64,000 bases of DNA from Salinicola lusitanus (GTDB lineage Bacteria; Pseudomonadota; Gammaproteobacteria; Pseudomonadales; Halomonadaceae): contig NZ_PZJM01000009.1 in assembly GCF_003206045.1 (NCBI RefSeq), positions 434,001-498,000 on the forward strand, read 5' to 3'. Positions 47,213 to 57,024 of this stretch are shown piece after piece (position 1 is the first letter of the stretch; each line of letters opens with the position of its first letter). The notes beneath the pieces are model-generated. The model saw only the letters and a list, made by a program, of their open reading frames with translations, was not told where the DNA came from and ran no database searches. The position numbers were made by a program, and so were the translations under genes.

Positions 47213-48346
47213 TCAGGATTTTTCCTCAATCATCTTTTCGCGCGCCAGACGTGCCTGTTCTTCCTCGTAGGTGGGAAAGTCGACATAGCCTCGGGCATCG
47301 CCGCCGTAGAAGGTATCCGGGTCGAACTCGGCCAGCGGCCAGTCGTGCTGCAGGCGCTCGACCAGATCCGGGTTGGAGGTGAAGTAGCGACCGAATACCG
47401 GCAGGTCGATGGTACCTTCATCGACCAGCTTCTGCGCTTCCGCCTTGTCGAGATTGCCGGCGAACAGCAGCGTGCCGCGATAGGCGTCGCGGAACTGACG
47501 CAGGAACTCCCGCGGCAGGCCATCCTGCCCCTGGGCGCCCTGGTCCATCAGGTGGACGTAGGCCAGGCCGCGCTTGCTCAGCTCGGCGGCAAGATAGAGA
47601 TAGGTGCCTTCGATATCGTCGTAGCTCGGCATATCGAACAGGGTGCCGTAAGGCGTCAGGCGCACGCCGACACGATGCGCGCCGATCAGCGCGATCGAGG
47701 CGTCGATCGCCTCGAGCAGCAGCCGGCAACGGTTCTCGCGCGAACCGCCGTAGTCGTCGGTGCGGTCGTTGAGGCCGGCGTTGATGAACTGCTCGAGCAG
47801 GTAGCCGTTGGCCCCGTGCAGTTCGACGCCGTCGAAGCCGGCATTACGCGCGTTCAGCGCCGCCTGGGCGAAGTCGTCGACGAGCCGGCGGCACTCTTCG
47901 GTAGTGGCCGCGCGCGGCGTCGTCGCCGCCAGCATGTCGGGCTGACCGTCTTCGTTGTAGCCGAACGCCATGCCGCCCTGCTTGGCGCTGCTGCTGATCG
48001 GCGCGGCGCCGTTGAGCTGGATCGAGGTGTGCGAGACACGGCCGACGTGCCAGGTCTGGCAGAAGATGACCCCGCCGCGCTCGTGCACGGCCTGGGTCGC
48101 TTTCTTCCAGCCGGCGATCTGGTCCGGTCCGTAGATGCCCGGATTGAACAGGTAACCCTGGCCCTCGCGGGAGATCGGGCTGCCCTCGGAGATGATCAGC
48201 CCGGCACTGGCGCGCTGACGATAGTAGAGGGCGCCCATCTCGTCGGGGATGTCGCCCTTGGCGCGGGCCCGGGTCATCGGGGCCATGACGATGCGATTGT
48301 TGAGGCGCGTACCGGCAAGATCGAACGGTTCGAATAGCGATGTCAT
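47213..48346 (-). CDS. Old Yellow Enzyme-family alkene reductase
   Basis: 377-aa FMN-binding TIM barrel. NRIVMAPMTRARA, the FMN-binding CQTWHVGRVSH, the substrate-binding HGANGYLLEQFINAGLNDRTDDYGGS and VGVRLTPYG are classic OYE/NemA motifs. It reduces activated C=C bonds and nitro-compounds with NAD(P)H. AGGAG precedes the ATG. A palindrome TAGACCAAAGTCTA is 84 bp upstream. Confidence 0.93.
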   Translation of the reverse strand: MTSLFEPFDLAGTRLNNRIVMAPMTRARAKGDIPDEMGALYYRQRASAGLIISEGSPISREGQGYLFNPGIYGPDQIAGWKKATQAVHERGGVIFCQTWHVGRVSHTSIQLNGAAPISSSAKQGGMAFGYNEDGQPDMLAATTPRAATTEECRRLVDDFAQAALNARNAGFDGVELHGANGYLLEQFINAGLNDRTDDYGGSRENRCRLLLEAIDASIALIGAHRVGVRLTPYGTLFDMPSYDDIEGTYLYLAAELSKRGLAYVHLMDQGAQGQDGLPREFLRQFRDAYRGTLLFAGNLDKAEAQKLVDEGTIDLPVFGRYFTSNPDLVERLQHDWPLAEFDPDTFYGGDARGYVDFPTYEEEQARLAREKMIEEKS

Positions 48347-48429
48347 ATCGTGAACTCCTTTTTATGCCGACATTCGGCCGCGGTAATGGCCGGCCAAACG
48401 CAGAGCGAGCCCGAAAGGGCTCGCTCGAA

Positions 48430-48443
48430 TAGACCAAAGTCTA
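48430..48443. promoter_or_regulatory. Shared palindrome upstream of the Old Yellow Enzyme gene
   Basis: TAGACCAAAGTCTA has perfect TAGAC/GTCTA arms around CAAA and is the best copy of the motif found in this window. NemR operators also begin TAGACC, so a TetR/NemR-type repressor is an alternative reading for this copy. Confidence 0.55.
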
Positions 48444-48530
48444 GGAAACGATTAGCCGACCAACAATGAAACCTGACGACCGTGTCGATAGGGGGAACCT
48501 ATCGCGGGCCGGGCCGAATCGCGGGCCGGT

Positions 48531-49298
48531 TCACACCACCGAGGTCATGCCGCCATCGACGAACACGTTCTGCCCGGAGACGAAGTCGGACGCCCCGGAG
48601 CAGAGGTAGACCAGCGTGCCTACCAGCTCCTCGACCTGGCCCCAGCGCTGGGCCGGCGTGCGCTTCTCGATCCAGGCGTTGAAATCGGCGTCCTGCCACA
48701 AGGCCTGATTCATGTCGGTCTGGAAGTAGCCGGGGGATAGGCAGTTGACCTGGATGCCGTAGCGCGCCAGGTCCGCCGCCATGCCCTGGGTCAGCAGCGC
48801 CACGCCGCCCTTGGAGGCGGCGTAGGGCACGATGGTTTCGCGGGCCAGCTTCGACTGCACCGAGCCGACATTGACGATCTTGCCGCTGCCGCGCTCGGAC
48901 ATCGCCGGACTCAGCGCCCTGGAAACATAGAAGGCGCTGGAGAGATTCGTCGCCAGCACGGCGTCCCAGTCGGCGGGGTCGAAGTCGTTGAAGGGCGCCC
49001 GCTTCTGCAGGCCGGCGTTGTTGACCAGGATGTCCGGCACGCCGAGTCGTTCGATCAACGCGGCAGTGGCGGCTTTCACGGCCTCGGCATCGGTGACGTC
49101 GAAGGCCACGGCGTCGACCTGGGCCCCGGTCTCTGCCGCCAGTATCCGCGCGGCCTCGTCGGCGGCTTCCTGGCGGCGTCCGTGAAGGATGACATGAGCG
49201 CCGCGCTCGGCCAGCCCGCGGGCCAGGGCGTTGCCCAGCCCGCGGGTCGAGCCGGTGACCAGCGCCAGCCGGTCGCGAATGTCGAAAAGGTCTTTCAT
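48531..49298 (-). CDS. SDR dehydrogenase (gluconate 5-dehydrogenase/IdnO-like)
   Basis: 255 aa. Cofactor motif TGSTRGLG, HGRR, NNAGLQKR, catalytic YAASK, then VNCLSPGYFQTDMN, RTPAQRWG and FVDGGMT, a combination typical of 5-keto-D-gluconate reductase. It interconverts gluconate and 5-ketogluconate. It lies downstream of a GntP-type permease on the same strand (43 bp), which supports a sugar-acid role. AAGGAG precedes the ATG. Confidence 0.85.
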   Translation of the reverse strand: MKDLFDIRDRLALVTGSTRGLGNALARGLAERGAHVILHGRRQEAADEAARILAAETGAQVDAVAFDVTDAEAVKAATAALIERLGVPDILVNNAGLQKRAPFNDFDPADWDAVLATNLSSAFYVSRALSPAMSERGSGKIVNVGSVQSKLARETIVPYAASKGGVALLTQGMAADLARYGIQVNCLSPGYFQTDMNQALWQDADFNAWIEKRTPAQRWGQVEELVGTLVYLCSGASDFVSGQNVFVDGGMTSVV

Positions 49299-49341
49299 CG
49301 ATACTCCTTGCCGCCAAAATCGGATCCGGCGGGTCAGTGGC

Positions 49342-50721
49342 CTAGAAAATCAGATAGACGATGCAGGCGAGCAGGAAGCCCACCACCGATTCCAGCGCCT
49401 GCTGCACGGTCCAGGTCATCAGCGTGGTCTTGACGTCCATGCCCAAAAGCCGCCCCACCAGCCAGAAGCCGGAGTCGTTGACGTGGCCGGCGAACACCGA
49501 GCCGGCAGCGGTGGCGAGGGTGATCGCGACGATCTGCATGGCCGAGAAGTCGCCGCTGGCGACGGCGGGCGCCATCAGCCCGGCGGCGGTGACCAGCGCC
49601 ACCGTGGCCGAGCCCTGGGCCAGGCGCATCACCACCGCGACCAGGTAGGCGGCGACGATCACCGGCATGCCCAGGTCGCTCATCGAGTCGGAGAGCGCAT
49701 CGCCGATGCCGGAGGCCTGCAGCACCCCGCCGAACATGCCGCCGGCGCCGGTGATCAGGATCACCGAGCAGATCGGCCCCAGCGAGGAGTCGACGATCTT
49801 CTCCAGCGCGCTGCCGCCTTCACCGCGGCGGCTGCCCAGCACGTAGATCGCCACCAGCACCGAGATCAGCAGTGCGATCGGCGTCTCGCCCAGCGAGGAG
49901 AGGAACTGGAACCAGGTGGCGTCGCTGTCGGCCACGCCGGCGGCGCGGGCGAAATCGAGCCCGGTATTGAGAAAGATCAGCGCCAGCGGCAACAGCAGCA
50001 GCGCAATGACCGTACCCACGCTGGGCGGATTCTCGATCGTGTCGTTGTCCTGGCCGCCGAACAGGCTGACTTCCAGCTTGAAGTCGAACCGGCTGGCGGC
50101 AAAACGCCCCCACAGGTAACCCGAGAGGTACCACATCGGGAAGGCGATGAGGATCCCCACCAGCAGCACCAGACCCAGATTGGCGCCGTAGAGCTCGGTG
50201 GCGGTGACCGGGCCGGGATGGGGCGGCACGAACACGTGCATCACCGAAAATGCCGCCGCCGCCGGCAGGGCGTAGAGCAGCACCGGGCCGCCGAGGCGTT
50301 TCGCCACCGCGAAGATGATCGGTAGCATCACGATCAGCCCGGCGTCGAAGAAGATCGGGAAACCCATGATCAGCGAGGCGATACCCAGCGCGAACGGGGC
50401 GCGGGACTCGCCGAACAGCGACACCATCCGTTCGGCCAGCACCTGGGCGCCGCCGGAGTGCTCCACCAGCTTGCCGAGCATCGCGCCGAAACCGACCAGC
50501 AGCGCCACCGAGCCCAGCGTGCCGGCGAAGCTGTCGGTCATGGTATCGACGATGGCACCGGCCGGGATGCCGGTGGCAAAGGCGGTCAGCAGGCTGACCA
50601 GCACCAGGGTGGGAAAGGCGTGTAGATGAAAGCGGATGATCAGTACCAGCAGCAGGGCGATCGCGGCGGCGGCGATGCCGAGCAACGGCCCTGCGGTCAG
50701 GGTTTGCGTCCAGTCGTCCAT
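49342..50721 (-). CDS. GntP-family gluconate/sugar-acid permease
   Basis: 459 aa with 12 or more helices. VGFGAMLGKLVEHSGGAQVLAERM, GFPIFFDAGLIVMLPI, VFVPPHPGPVTATELYGANLG and the C-terminal NDSGFWLVGRLLGMDVKTTL are GntP hallmarks. I set the start at ATG 50721 (MDDWTQTLTAG) with GGGAGAG upstream; an in-frame ATG at 50763 has no such site. It is a proton symporter for gluconate or a related aldonate. No gluconate kinase or regulator is nearby. Confidence 0.9.
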   Translation of the reverse strand: MDDWTQTLTAGPLLGIAAAAIALLLVLIIRFHLHAFPTLVLVSLLTAFATGIPAGAIVDTMTDSFAGTLGSVALLVGFGAMLGKLVEHSGGAQVLAERMVSLFGESRAPFALGIASLIMGFPIFFDAGLIVMLPIIFAVAKRLGGPVLLYALPAAAAFSVMHVFVPPHPGPVTATELYGANLGLVLLVGILIAFPMWYLSGYLWGRFAASRFDFKLEVSLFGGQDNDTIENPPSVGTVIALLLLPLALIFLNTGLDFARAAGVADSDATWFQFLSSLGETPIALLISVLVAIYVLGSRRGEGGSALEKIVDSSLGPICSVILITGAGGMFGGVLQASGIGDALSDSMSDLGMPVIVAAYLVAVVMRLAQGSATVALVTAAGLMAPAVASGDFSAMQIVAITLATAAGSVFAGHVNDSGFWLVGRLLGMDVKTTLMTWTVQQALESVVGFLLACIVYLIF

Positions 50722-50783
50722 GAAGCTCTCCCGGAAGGGGTGGTTACCGTCCCACGGTTGCATGAAGTCATATGTCTAAAAAT

Positions 50784-50847
50784 ACGACATTGGTTTGTCG
50801 TTCTCGCCCTCTGCTCGTTCGATGGCGCCGGAGGCTCGTCGCCTCCG
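50784..50847. promoter_or_regulatory. Dyads in the divergent gntP-like/GltB-like promoter region
   Basis: ACGACA and TGTCGT arms (50784-50789, 50796-50801; 6-bp centre) lie 63-80 bp upstream of the permease start and may be an operator. A hairpin CGGAGGC-TCGTC-GCCTCCG (50829-50847) follows. Both are unassigned. Confidence 0.35.
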
Positions 50848-50960
50848 TATCGGTGACGTGGTTTACTTACTACGTCGGTAGCCGGCGGGCTCGATAATTT
50901 GAACAATCCTCAGGTGCGATCAACACTTGAAGGGTCACCCTCATCGTCGGACAGCCAACC

Positions 50961-52538
50961 ATGTATCGCCAATGTTTTTATTTTCTGACGGCTGCGTTGA
51001 TCGCGGCCACTCTCGTCATCGGCATTTTCTGGCCCCCGCTACTGTGGTTGCTGCTTCTCTGGATACCGCTGGCCCTCGTCGGCTGGCGGGATCTGCGCTC
51101 GCCGCACAACGTGCTCTACAACTACCCGCTGATCGGTCATCTGCGCTATATGCTCGAGTTCGTGCGCCCGGAGCTCCGTCAATATTTCTTCGAATCCGAG
51201 ACCAGCGGCCGGCCGTTTTCGCGCGAGCAGCGCAACCTGATCAATGCGCGCGCCGACGGTACCGGGGATACCTCGCCGTTCGGCACCATCCGCGATGTCG
51301 ATGCGCCCGGCTACAACCTCTCCTACCACTCCATCCAGCCCGGCAAGGTGCCGGATGAGGCGCGCTGGATCACCATTGGCGGACCCCAATGTACCCGGCC
51401 CTATCGCTCGTCGCGGCTCAACATCTCGGCGATGAGTTTCGGCTCGCTCTCGGGCAACGCCATCGAGGCGATGAACCTGGGTGCCAAGCAGGGCGGCTTT
51501 GCCCACGACACTGGCGAGGGCGCGATCAGCCCCTATCACGAGAAGCATGGCGGCGATCTGATCTGGGAGCTGGGTACGGCCTACTTCGGCTGCCGCCACG
51601 ACAATGGCCGCTTCGACGCCGAGACGTTCCGAGAGAAGGCGTGCCGGGACCAGGTCAAGATGGTGGAGATCAAGATATCCCAGGGTGCCAAGCCCTCTCA
51701 TGGCGGGTTGCTGCCGGGGGCCAAGGTCAATCAGGAGATCGCCAGCACGCGCCAGATCGAGGCGGGGCAGGATTGCGCCTCCCCCTCTTCACACCCTGAA
51801 TTTTCCACCCCGCGCGAACTGATGGTGTTCGTCGCGCGCCTGCGTGAACTCAGCGATGGCAGGCCCGTCGGCATCAAGCTATGCCTGGGCAAGCGCAGCG
51901 AATTCCTGAGTATCTGCAAGGCGATGATCGAGACCGGCACGCTGGTCGATTTCATCGTCATCGATGGTGCCGAGGGCGGTACCGGGGCCGCGCCGCAGGA
52001 GTTCTCGGACAGTCTCGGCGTGTTCATCGACGACGCCGTGCCGTTCGTCGACAATGCCCTGCGCGGCGTCGGCCTGCGCGACAAGATCCGCCTCGTCGCC
52101 AGCGGCAAGGTGGCACTGGGCTACGACATGGTGGTCAAGACCGCGCTCGGCGCCGACATGTGCAACGCCGCGCGCCCGTTCATGTTCGCGGTCGGCTGCA
52201 TCCAGGCGCGTCGCTGCCATACCAACAAGTGCCCGACCGGGGTGGCGACCCAGGACCCCAAGCGCTCCCGGGCGATCAACGTGCCGGAAAAGGCCGAGCG
52301 GGTGGCCCGCTATCATCAGGCCACGCTGGATGGTTTCGCCGCGCTCACCGGCGCCATGGGGCTCTCGCACTTCGACGAGCTGACCCCGGACCACATTCGG
52401 CATCGCAGCGGTTACGCGCCGGCTCGCGGCTACAGCGATTTCGAAATGCCGGCGCTGGAGGCCGGCCAGTTGCTCGGCGACGACATGCCCGAGGTGTGGC
52501 AGGCCGAATGGCGGGCCGCCGGCGTGGATCGGTTCTAA
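50961..52538 (+). CDS. Membrane-anchored FMN-binding glutamate-synthase-family protein
   Basis: 525 aa. Two N-terminal hydrophobic segments (about residues 7-42) precede a domain like the FMN/3Fe-4S half of GltB: RSSRLNISAMSFGSLSGNAIEAMNLGAK, GGLLPGAKVNQEIA, DGAEGGTGAAPQEF and the cysteine cluster CIQARRCHTNKCPTG. It lacks the glutaminase domain, so it is not a complete glutamate synthase. Such proteins are widespread and poorly characterised. It is monocistronic or weakly linked to the S9 peptidase downstream. Confidence 0.85.
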   Translation: MYRQCFYFLTAALIAATLVIGIFWPPLLWLLLLWIPLALVGWRDLRSPHNVLYNYPLIGHLRYMLEFVRPELRQYFFESETSGRPFSREQRNLINARADGTGDTSPFGTIRDVDAPGYNLSYHSIQPGKVPDEARWITIGGPQCTRPYRSSRLNISAMSFGSLSGNAIEAMNLGAKQGGFAHDTGEGAISPYHEKHGGDLIWELGTAYFGCRHDNGRFDAETFREKACRDQVKMVEIKISQGAKPSHGGLLPGAKVNQEIASTRQIEAGQDCASPSSHPEFSTPRELMVFVARLRELSDGRPVGIKLCLGKRSEFLSICKAMIETGTLVDFIVIDGAEGGTGAAPQEFSDSLGVFIDDAVPFVDNALRGVGLRDKIRLVASGKVALGYDMVVKTALGADMCNAARPFMFAVGCIQARRCHTNKCPTGVATQDPKRSRAINVPEKAERVARYHQATLDGFAALTGAMGLSHFDELTPDHIRHRSGYAPARGYSDFEMPALEAGQLLGDDMPEVWQAEWRAAGVDRF

Positions 52539-52602
52539 ACTCGCCTTGCCGTCGACCGACGCATGCTAGGCTCGACGGCACCCTGATGGTCTGGAGAACG
52601 CC

Positions 52603-54762
52603 ATGCTTCGCTTCCCCCCTTATCGTTATCGCTCGGCCGATCCGGATATCGCCGGTTCGCCGGGCGAGGATCCGTATCGCTGGCTGGAAGCGGTCGACAG
52701 CCCAGAGGCGCTGGCCTGGGTCGAGGCGCAGAACCGGCGGACGCTTGCACGCTTCGAGGACGCCGAGTTCGACGCCTTGCAGACGGGATTGCGTCAGATT
52801 CTCGACGCCGACGACCGGATTCCGTTCGTGGTCAAGCGCGGCGAGCACTACTACAACTTCTGGCAGGACGCCGAGCACCCGCGCGGCCTGTGGCGGCGCA
52901 CCACGTGGGCGTCCTACCGCCAGTCACGGCCGGCGTGGGAAGTGCTGATCGACGTCGACGCGCTCAACGCGGCCGAGGGCGAGAACTGGGTCTGGCATGG
53001 CGCCAGTTGCCTGGAGCCGAAGACGCCGGACGCTCCCTGGGAGCGGGCGCTGGTATCACTCTCCCGCGGTGGCGCGGATGCCGACGTGACCCGCGAGTTC
53101 GACCTGATCGACAAGCGCTGGGTCGGGCACGACGGTCACGGCGAGGCCGGTTTCGAGCGCCCGGAGGCCAAGGGCGGCATGAGCTGGATCGATCGCGACA
53201 CGGTGTTCGTCTATACCGATTTCGGTGCGGACTCCCTGACCAGCTCCGGCTACCCGCGCTGCGTCAAGCGCTGGCGGCGGGGCGAGCCACTGAGTGCTGC
53301 CGAAACGCTGTTCGAGGCGGACCGCCAGGATCTGATGGCGCTGGCGTTCCATGACAGCACCCGCGGCTTCGAGCGCGATTTCATCCATCACGCCCTGGCC
53401 TTCTACGAGCAGCGCCTGATCGAGCTCATGCCCGACGGCGAGACCTTCCCCATCGAGGTGCCGCTGTCGGCGCAGGCTGTGGTGCATCGTGAGTGGTTGC
53501 TGGTGCATCTGCGCGACGACTGGCGACTCGAAGAGAACAACCGGAGTTTCCAAAGCGGCGCGCTGCTGGCGATCGACTACGACACCTTCAAGCGCGGTGG
53601 CCGGGATTTCACCATCCTGTTCACGCCGGATGCACACCGCTCGCTGGAAGGGTTCGAGTGGACGCGCCATTACCTGGTGCTGGATATCCTCGAGGACGTC
53701 AAGCACCGGCTGCAGGTGCTAACGCCGGGGCAGGGCGACGGCTGGTCGCCGCGTCCGCTGGCCGGCTTGCCCGCCACCGGCGAGATCGGCGTCGCGGCGG
53801 TGGACGACGAAGAGAGCGACGAGGTCTTTCTGATCGTCACCGACTATCTCACCCCGACATCGCTGTTGAAGATGGATCTGGCACGGACCCCGTCGGCTCG
53901 GCCGGAGAGCGACGCGGAAACGATCAAGCGCGCGCCGAGCTTCTTCGAGGCCGACGGCATGCAGGTGACGCAACGTTTCGCCACCAGCCTGGACGGCACG
54001 TCGATTCCCTATTTTCTGGTGCTGCCGGCGGATGTGGCGCGGGAGAGGCCGAATGCGCCCTTGCCGACGCTGCTCTACGGCTACGGCGGCTTCGAGATCT
54101 CGCTCACGCCGCACTACATCGCCGGGGCCGGGCGCAGCTGGCTTTCGCGCGGCGGCGCCTACGTGGTGGCCAATATCCGGGGCGGTGGCGAATATGGCCC
54201 GCGCTGGCATCGCGCCGCGCTCAAGGGCGAGCGCCACAAGGCCTTCGAGGATTTCGCCGCCGTCGCCGAAGATCTGGTGGCGACCGGCATCACCACCCCG
54301 CGTCAGTTGGGCATCCAGGGCGGTTCGAACGGGGGGCTGCTGGTCGGCAACATGATCACCCGCTATCCGGATCACTTCGCCGCCGCAGTGTGTGAAGTGC
54401 CGCTACTCGACATGCAGCGTTATCACCAGCTGCTGGCGGGCGCCTCGTGGATGGCCGAGTACGGCGATCCGGACAGCGACGACTGGGAGCGCTTCCTGAA
54501 GGACTACTCGCCCTATCACAACCTGCGCGAGGGCGTGGACTATCCGGCGGTGCTGTTCACCACCTCGACCCGCGACGACCGGGTCCACCCCGGCCACGCC
54601 CGCAAGATGATGGCGCGCATGGAAGCGATGAGCGCAGGGGACGTCTTCTACTACGAGAACACCGAAGGCGGCCACGGCGGCGCGGCGGACAACGCCCAGC
54701 GGGCGAAGCTGAGCGCGCTGGCGTGGCGGTTTCTGTGGGCTCGACTGGGCAAGGCCGGATAG
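52603..54762 (+). CDS. S9 prolyl-oligopeptidase family serine peptidase
   Basis: 719 aa. An N-terminal propeller of about 400 residues is followed by an alpha/beta hydrolase domain. Catalytic Ser575 lies in GGSNGGLLVG, Asp658/659 in RDDRVHP, and His691 in GGHGG. YGGFEISLTPHY and NIRGGGEYGPRWH match the PreP/S9A group. There is no signal peptide, so it is cytoplasmic. CTGGAGA precedes the ATG. It cleaves short peptides after proline or a related residue. Confidence 0.92.
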   Translation: MLRFPPYRYRSADPDIAGSPGEDPYRWLEAVDSPEALAWVEAQNRRTLARFEDAEFDALQTGLRQILDADDRIPFVVKRGEHYYNFWQDAEHPRGLWRRTTWASYRQSRPAWEVLIDVDALNAAEGENWVWHGASCLEPKTPDAPWERALVSLSRGGADADVTREFDLIDKRWVGHDGHGEAGFERPEAKGGMSWIDRDTVFVYTDFGADSLTSSGYPRCVKRWRRGEPLSAAETLFEADRQDLMALAFHDSTRGFERDFIHHALAFYEQRLIELMPDGETFPIEVPLSAQAVVHREWLLVHLRDDWRLEENNRSFQSGALLAIDYDTFKRGGRDFTILFTPDAHRSLEGFEWTRHYLVLDILEDVKHRLQVLTPGQGDGWSPRPLAGLPATGEIGVAAVDDEESDEVFLIVTDYLTPTSLLKMDLARTPSARPESDAETIKRAPSFFEADGMQVTQRFATSLDGTSIPYFLVLPADVARERPNAPLPTLLYGYGGFEISLTPHYIAGAGRSWLSRGGAYVVANIRGGGEYGPRWHRAALKGERHKAFEDFAAVAEDLVATGITTPRQLGIQGGSNGGLLVGNMITRYPDHFAAAVCEVPLLDMQRYHQLLAGASWMAEYGDPDSDDWERFLKDYSPYHNLREGVDYPAVLFTTSTRDDRVHPGHARKMMARMEAMSAGDVFYYENTEGGHGGAADNAQRAKLSALAWRFLWARLGKAG

Positions 54763-54800
54763 GGCGTTGTTGCAATCGACTGCCGCCATCGCGGCGGCAG

Positions 54801-55733
54801 TCAGCCCGCCATGGCCGGCGCCGGGAGCCGATACCAGCGGACAGCGTTGTCGTGGAGGATCGGCTGGCGGGCGTCCGCTGCGGCATCGGCGATGGCCTGC
54901 TCGATCATGGCGAGCCAGGTCGCATAGCTGGCATTGAGTCCGGTAACCGGAAAGTTGCTGGCGAAGAGACAGCGTCGGGGCCCGAAGATACCGATCGTTT
55001 CGGCGAGCAGGGCGATATTCTGGCGCTCGTCCCAGTCAGCCATGGGGCTTCCCAGCTCCGAGAGCTTGACCGCGACATTGGGATTGGCCGCCAGCGCCTG
55101 CATCCCCTCGCGCCAGCTTGCCAGCCCCGGTTCGCTGTGATCCCAGGGCAGGCCGGTATGGTTGAGAATCACCCGCAGGTTCGGGGTGGCTTCCAGAGCC
55201 CTGGCAGCATCCGCGAGATGCCAGGCCGGCACCCGCAGATCCCATGACAGGTCGCGCTCTTCCAGCATTCGCAGCCCGCGGGCCCAGCCGGCATCCTGCA
55301 ATGAACCGGGCGCGCCGAGCGTATCGTCGTATCGGTCGGGGCGCGCGGCCGTCACCGGTTTGGCGCGCACGCCACGAAACAGCGGCGAATCCATCTGACG
55401 ATCGAGTTGCGTTTCGCAGGCCGGATCGGCGAAGGCCGCCCAACCCACCAGTGCCACCGGCAGCCCCTGCTGCTCGGACAGCCGCGTCAGCCAACGGGTC
55501 TCCACCTCCGGCGCCTGGCGAGTCGATTCGGCCTCGCAGTGCACCGTGCCCGCCAGGTGGTAGCCCGGGGGGATCAGCGCTCGGATGTCCGCCGGCAGGA
55601 ACGGCTGGCGAATGGCGGCGTAATCACCGAGGAAGAAGTGGTCGTCGATCTCATCCTCGAGCCATGGGTAGTGCACGCTGCCATCCAGCGCCCAGAAGTG
55701 GTGATGGCTATCGATCAGGAGCTGTTCGCTCAT
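54801..55733 (-). CDS. Amidohydrolase-family hydrolase (COG3618, lactonase-like)
   Basis: 310 aa. LIDSHHHFWALDGSVHYPWLE carries HxH; RVILNHTGLPWDH and CLFASNFPVTGLNASY are typical of the L-fuconolactonase/L-rhamnono-lactonase branch. It starts 10 bp before the TRAP DctM gene stop region, in operon with the TRAP genes upstream. It is the third COG3618 gene in the window attached to a receptor-dependent transporter. Confidence 0.87.
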   Translation of the reverse strand: MSEQLLIDSHHHFWALDGSVHYPWLEDEIDDHFFLGDYAAIRQPFLPADIRALIPPGYHLAGTVHCEAESTRQAPEVETRWLTRLSEQQGLPVALVGWAAFADPACETQLDRQMDSPLFRGVRAKPVTAARPDRYDDTLGAPGSLQDAGWARGLRMLEERDLSWDLRVPAWHLADAARALEATPNLRVILNHTGLPWDHSEPGLASWREGMQALAANPNVAVKLSELGSPMADWDERQNIALLAETIGIFGPRRCLFASNFPVTGLNASYATWLAMIEQAIADAAADARQPILHDNAVRWYRLPAPAMAG

Positions 55734-55743
55734 GGGGATGACC

Positions 55744-57024
55744 TCAGCTTGCCAGCCAGTAGAGCGGCATGGTGATGATTTGCGGGAACGCCACGAACAG
55801 CAGTAGCAGTACGACGTAGGCCGTGACGAAGGGCAGTACGCCCATGACCGCTTTCTCGAATTTGATCCGGCCCACGCTGGTGATGACGTTGAGCACGTTG
55901 CCCACCGGTGGCGTGATCAGGCCGATGGCGCAATTGAGTACGAACATGATGCCGAAGTAGACCGGGTCGATGCCGGCGATCTTGACGATCGGCATCAGGA
56001 TCGGCGTCAGCACCAGGATCGTCGGCGTCAGGTCCATCACCATGCCGACGATCAACACGATGGCCATGATCGCCAGCATCAGCAGGCGGGGATGGTCGGC
56101 CAGCGGCGCCAGCAGACCGGCCACCATCATTGGCAGCTGGGCGATGCTGATCAGCCAGGAGGCGACGCTGGCCGCCGCCACCAGGAACATCACCACGGCC
56201 GTGTTGCGCGCAGCCTGCGTCAGCACCTCATACAGCTCGGCGAGATTGAGCTCCCGGTAGATCAGGGTGGACACCAGCATGGCGTAGACCGCCGCGACCA
56301 CGCCGGCCTCGGTGGGGGTGAAAATGCCGGTCTTGATACCGCCGATGATGATCACTGGCAGCAGGATCGCCCAGAAGCTCTGGCGCAACGCAGCCAGCCG
56401 CTCGGCGCCGGACGCCTTCTCGGCGACCACCAGCGTTTCCTTGCGCGTGATGAACATCCACATCAGCACCAGGGTCGCGCCCATGATCAGCCCGGGCACG
56501 ATGCCGGCCAGGAACAGCTTGCTGATCGAGATGCTACCGGCCACCCCGATGATGATCAGCGGAATGGAGGGCGGGATGATCGGGGCGATGATGCCTCCCG
56601 CCGCCATCAGCCCGGCCGATCGACCCTGGGGGTAGCCTGCCTGGCGCATCATCGGCAACAGCATCGAACCCAGCGCCGCGGTATCGGCGACGGCCGAGCC
56701 GGACAGGCTGGCCATGACGATGGCGGCGAAGATGGCGACGAAGCCAAGCCCACCCTTGCGGTGCCCCACCAGGCTCATCGCCAGCAGCACGATGCGTTTC
56801 GACAGGCCGCCGCGCGACATCACCTCGCCGGCCACCAGGAAGAAGGGAATCGCCAGCAGCGTGTAGCTGTCGGCGCCATTGATCAGGTTCTGGGCCAGGA
56901 TCTGCGAATCGAACAGCCCCAGATGCAGCATCAGCACCACGGCGCTGACCAGCAGGGCGAAGGCGATCGGCAGGCTGAGCCCGATCGAGGCCAGCAGCGA
57001 GGCGAGAAACAGACCTATCGTCAT
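55744..57024 (-). CDS. TRAP transporter large permease (DctM), second system
   Basis: 426 aa. IPFFLVAGEVMSRGGLSKRIV, GSAVADTAALGSMLLPMMRQAGYP and GIIAPIIPPSIPLIIIG are DctM motifs. Start at ATG 57024, overlapping the DctQ stop by 4 bp (ATGA). Upstream in-frame codons are the shadow of dctQ. Confidence 0.94.
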   Translation of the reverse strand: MTIGLFLASLLASIGLSLPIAFALLVSAVVLMLHLGLFDSQILAQNLINGADSYTLLAIPFFLVAGEVMSRGGLSKRIVLLAMSLVGHRKGGLGFVAIFAAIVMASLSGSAVADTAALGSMLLPMMRQAGYPQGRSAGLMAAGGIIAPIIPPSIPLIIIGVAGSISISKLFLAGIVPGLIMGATLVLMWMFITRKETLVVAEKASGAERLAALRQSFWAILLPVIIIGGIKTGIFTPTEAGVVAAVYAMLVSTLIYRELNLAELYEVLTQAARNTAVVMFLVAAASVASWLISIAQLPMMVAGLLAPLADHPRLLMLAIMAIVLIVGMVMDLTPTILVLTPILMPIVKIAGIDPVYFGIMFVLNCAIGLITPPVGNVLNVITSVGRIKFEKAVMGVLPFVTAYVVLLLLFVAFPQIITMPLYWLAS

